Part shown: positions 7,475 through 9,674 of the stretch, piece by piece | Position numbering within the stretch: position 1 is the first letter of the stretch | Layout: each line of letters begins with the position of its first letter | Source: an uncultured Myxococcales bacterium | Lineage (GTDB): Bacteria > Myxococcota_A > UBA9042 | Reading direction: 5' to 3' | Assembly: GCA_937915965.1 (NCBI GenBank) | Contig: CALGHC010000588.1 | Span: 1-9,674 of the forward strand | DNA: 9,674 bases | Program-made: the position numbers and the translations under genes | Notes under the pieces: generated by a model | Databases searched by the model: none | Told to the model about the DNA's origin: nothing | What the model saw: the letters and a program-made list of their open reading frames with translations, nothing else

Positions 7475-9406
7475 ATGAACCGCCCGACTCTGATCATGCT
7501 GGTGATCTTCGCCGGCCTCGCCGTCGTCTGGCTTGTTGGCCAGCGTGAGAGCGCTCGCGACGGACTGCCGCCCCTCATCGTGGAAGGCTACGTCGGCGAT
7601 GTCACCGAGGCCGACGCGCGCGACGCGATGAAGAATGTCACCGCGCCGTACGTGAAGTTCAGCCTCGACCGTACGGGGGAGCACATCGAGTTGGTTCGTG
7701 ATCCGGGGGCAGCCGACGCCAAGGACGATGACTTGACCTGGAGCGCGACCCGCACGGCTGACACGACGAAGATCGAAGCAAAGGGGCAGAACTACCGGGT
7801 ACGGATGTGGAATCAGGAGCTCGCCCGCAGCTTCCGGGCGTCGTTCAGCTTCGAGGCGAAGCCCGAAGAGTTGGCGGAGTACGGCCTCGACGACGCCCAC
7901 GCGGTGACGTTTGTGGCCACGGCGGAAGGGGCCTCGGTCAAGCTGCGGGTGGGCAAGGTCGACAAGACCAACGCCGAGGAGCCAGTCACGTGGCTGATGA
8001 ACCCAGATGTGCCCACGGTGGTCTACCAGGTGAGAGGCCGCGACCTGCGCACTCCGTTTGATCAGCAGTGGAAGGACATCCGCGACACCAAGCTGCTGGG
8101 CCTGACCATGACGCGCGTCAATCGCATCGAGCTCACCACGCCCGGCGACAAGCGCGCGCCGAAGGTCGTCGTCGAGCGACAAGCCGCGACCGAAGCGCAG
8201 CTCAAGGAGCTCGCTGACGGCAAGAAGGACAAGGATGTGCGCAAGCCGGACGAGGGCTGGGTCATCGTCGAGCCCAAAGGATACGCAACGGGCGACGTGG
8301 GTGCCTGGCTTGAGGCGCTCGAGCGGGTGTCGGCGACGGCCTTCGTCGATGCGGACAAGATCGAAGACATGAAGGCGACGGGCCTGGAGGATCCGGCGAT
8401 TGCCCGCCGCATCGTTTTGCACGAGGGCGACCAAGAGAAGGTGCTGCTCATCGGCGCAAAGGACGAGAAGGAGTCCGGCGGCGAGTTCTGGGTGCGCGTC
8501 GAAGGTCAGCCCCAAGCTGCGCGCATCGCGTCGTGGTCCCACGACCAGGTGGCCATTACCCTCGACAAGCTGCGCGACCTCGCCCTGCTGGGCGAACGCA
8601 GAGCGAAGGACACCGCCACCGCTTTCCACCTCGTCGGCCCGAACGTGACCCTCGATGGACGCAAACAGGCCGGGCCCGGCGCCGTGTGGAAGGTCGAGGG
8701 ACTTGCGACGGACAGCCGCAAGGTCTCCGACTGGCTGGGCGATCTCGATACGACCAAGGTCGAGTTCGTCGCTGACAAGAGCCGGGACGAGGCCGGCCTC
8801 GCGAGCCCCGAGTGGCGCCTTCAGCTGCAATTCCCCGCCGGCATGGTCGAGGTGCAGCTGGGCAAGGAAGACGGCGGCGCGGTCTACGGCGCGCTCGGTG
8901 CCGACGGCGACCTCTTCAAGATCCAAAGCTGGTCGGTTGGGCGCCTCAAGAAGGCTGCGGATGACTTTCGTGACAAGCACATCGCCGCGTTCGCCAGCGC
9001 CGACGCGACGGCGCTGTGGCTCGACCCTCGAAGCGATATTCAAGCAGCGGTCCACCTCGCCAAGGACAAGGAAGGAAAGTGGTCAATTGTGGCCCCCGAG
9101 CCCGGCGCGCCCCTCGCGGACGGCCAGCCCGCCGATCTGATCGACGCGCTGGTCAATGTCGAATACCAGGACAAGGTCACCGACCAAACCGCGTCGACAG
9201 CCGGACTGGAGAAGGACTTCCATCTGGTCAAGGTGGCCTTCGCCGGCGTCGGCACCTTCGAGCTGCGTATCTCGGGGGAAAAGACCAGCGAGGGTCATGT
9301 GTACGCGGGTCGGGTCGAGCGCGGACGGGTGACGCAGATCTGGACGCTGCGCGCTAGTTCGGTAACCCCATTGGAGAAGACGCTCGAAGACCTGAAGAAG
9401 AAGTAG
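7475..9406 (+). CDS. DUF4340 domain protein with about four internal repeats
   Basis: A 643-residue protein with a single N-terminal helix (about residues 5-22, no clear cleavage site), so an inner-membrane-anchored protein with a large periplasmic part. The rest shows the DUF4340 pattern repeated. A Trp-containing strand (TWSATR 88-93, GWVIVEP 261-267, VWKVEG 404-409, KWSIVAPE 535-542) is followed by a helix and then a Gly-Leu motif (YGLDD 136, TGLED 302, AGLAS 440, AGLEK 576) leading into a beta-hairpin. The Gly-Leu spacings are 166, 138 and 136 residues. DUF4340 genes are commonly found next to GldG-like genes, and the function is unknown; a structural partner of the transporter is the likeliest role. 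GGGAGG at 7462-7467 lies 7 nt before the ATG, and the gap to the GldG-like stop is 48 bp, indicating one operon. The C-terminus is basic (DLKKK). Confidence 0.88.
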   Translation: MNRPTLIMLVIFAGLAVVWLVGQRESARDGLPPLIVEGYVGDVTEADARDAMKNVTAPYVKFSLDRTGEHIELVRDPGAADAKDDDLTWSATRTADTTKIEAKGQNYRVRMWNQELARSFRASFSFEAKPEELAEYGLDDAHAVTFVATAEGASVKLRVGKVDKTNAEEPVTWLMNPDVPTVVYQVRGRDLRTPFDQQWKDIRDTKLLGLTMTRVNRIELTTPGDKRAPKVVVERQAATEAQLKELADGKKDKDVRKPDEGWVIVEPKGYATGDVGAWLEALERVSATAFVDADKIEDMKATGLEDPAIARRIVLHEGDQEKVLLIGAKDEKESGGEFWVRVEGQPQAARIASWSHDQVAITLDKLRDLALLGERRAKDTATAFHLVGPNVTLDGRKQAGPGAVWKVEGLATDSRKVSDWLGDLDTTKVEFVADKSRDEAGLASPEWRLQLQFPAGMVEVQLGKEDGGAVYGALGADGDLFKIQSWSVGRLKKAADDFRDKHIAAFASADATALWLDPRSDIQAAVHLAKDKEGKWSIVAPEPGAPLADGQPADLIDALVNVEYQDKVTDQTASTAGLEKDFHLVKVAFAGVGTFELRISGEKTSEGHVYAGRVERGRVTQIWTLRASSVTPLEKTLEDLKKK

Positions 9407-9414
9407 GTCGATCT

Positions 9415-9490
9415 GGCGCCATCGTCCAGCGGATACGCGCCACATTGCCCGGCGGTTGACCTCCAGGTGCAAATAGAGGGCAGAACCGGT
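9415..9490 (+). other. tRNA-Glu-like 5' sequence, possible decayed tRNA
   Basis: Eight bases after the DUF4340 stop, GGCGCCATCGTCCAGCGG (9415-9432) matches the 5' end of many bacterial tRNA-Glu genes (from memory GGCCCCATCGTCTAGCGG) at 16 of 18 positions. Further on, CGCC (9438-9441) can pair with GGCG (9451-9454) where an anticodon stem would be, and GGTGCAAAT (9466-9474) faintly recalls a T-loop. It cannot be a working tRNA: the D-stem does not close, no TTC anticodon sits in a 7-base loop, and the 3' acceptor strand complementary to GGCGCC is absent. It is either a degenerate tRNA remnant or a coincidence. Confidence 0.22.
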
Positions 9491-9599
9491 CTGGTCCTCT
9501 GCAATTGTGGCAGAATACGAGCCGTGCAATCGCCCTTTTTCACAGGCCTTCTTCCTACGTCGCTTGTGCGGGAACCGTCAGTTGGCATACGCTCAACCC

Positions 9600-9674
9600 A
9601 TGGTGAAGCTGCGCCACGTCAGCAAGATCCACGGGACCGGCGACACCGCAGTGCGGGCGTTGGACGACGTCGAT
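9600..9674 (+). CDS. Start of a LolD/MacB-like ABC transporter ATP-binding protein (partial)
   Basis: Only the first 25 codons lie in the window, and the frame stays open to the right edge. The residues MVKLRHVSKIHGTGDTAVRA followed by LDDVD match the N-terminal strand and A-loop region of LolD/MacB/FtsE-type ATPases, which commonly read 'L.nVsK.Y..G...v.AL.dVs'. The position of the usual A-loop Tyr is His here (residue 11). Walker A would lie just beyond the edge. The ATG at 9600 is chosen by alignment to the family; GTG at 9603 is a close alternative, and there is no clear Shine-Dalgarno. It lies 193 bp after the DUF4340 gene, so it may begin a new transcription unit. If LolD-like, its job would be lipoprotein release or another envelope export step; the class cannot be fixed from 25 residues. 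Confidence 0.72.
   Translation, partial: MVKLRHVSKIHGTGDTAVRALDDVD

Noticed and set aside
7334..9055. 573-codon open frame on the - strand
   Set aside because: It is exactly antisense to the DUF4340 gene. Its translation shows no family motif and has the Arg/Leu/Val/Asp/His-rich look of a mirror frame in high-GC DNA. The + strand has a strong Shine-Dalgarno, a membrane anchor and family motifs.
9414..9442. TGGCGC/GCGCCA inverted repeat after the DUF4340 gene as a terminator
   Set aside because: The 17-nt loop is long and there is no T-tract; the bases are shared with the tRNA-like match.
9508..9522. Sigma-54-like TGGCA-GC promoter before the last gene
   Set aside because: The GG and GC doublets have the right spacing, but the -12 element reads GAGC rather than TTGC and no activator or activator site is in view. 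The match is too weak to report.

Overview
The window is high-GC DNA with dense coding, purine-rich Shine-Dalgarno sites (GGGAGG, GAGG) and a strong G/C third-position bias. A lipoprotein signal with a lipobox and the start of a LolD/MacB-like ATPase point to a Gram-negative, double-membrane bacterium. The gene set (GldA/GldF/GldG-like transporter plus a DUF4340 protein, a SEC-C-family-like protein and a short four-cysteine protein) fits Myxococcota or a related deltaproteobacterial lineage. That placement is inference; no rRNA or marker gene is present.

Left part (1-1560, + strand): the C-terminal tail of an unidentified membrane protein runs in from the left edge. It is followed by a 423-aa soluble protein that resembles the body of SEC-C-type proteins but lacks their metal-binding tail. 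Middle (1597-2666, - strand): a two-gene unit joined by an ATGA stop/start overlap, consisting of a predicted lipoprotein and then an 86-aa protein with four cysteines. It converges on the first gene pair and diverges from the next operon across a 277-bp intergenic region.

Right part (2944-9406, + strand): a four-gene unit that makes up most of the window. It holds a GldA-like ABC ATPase, a six-helix ABC-2 permease (GldF-like), an 818-aa GldG-like membrane-anchored periplasmic subunit, and a 643-aa single-pass DUF4340 protein with about four internal repeats. ATPase and permease would form the transporter core. The GldG-like and DUF4340 proteins would be large extracytoplasmic partners. In Bacteroidota GldA/F/G are gliding and envelope accessory proteins; outside that phylum the substrate of this arrangement is, to my knowledge, not established.

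The most unusual non-coding feature is the 261-bp gap between permease and GldG-like gene. It is a decamer-periodic tract: six near-identical 10-bp copies and two copies of a second decamer, within about 18 consecutive decamer slots that keep one register. The transcript would be C-rich and G-poor there. Downstream of the DUF4340 gene is a 193-bp gap containing a short match to the 5' end of tRNA-Glu. The window ends in the first 25 codons of a second, LolD/MacB-like ABC ATPase.
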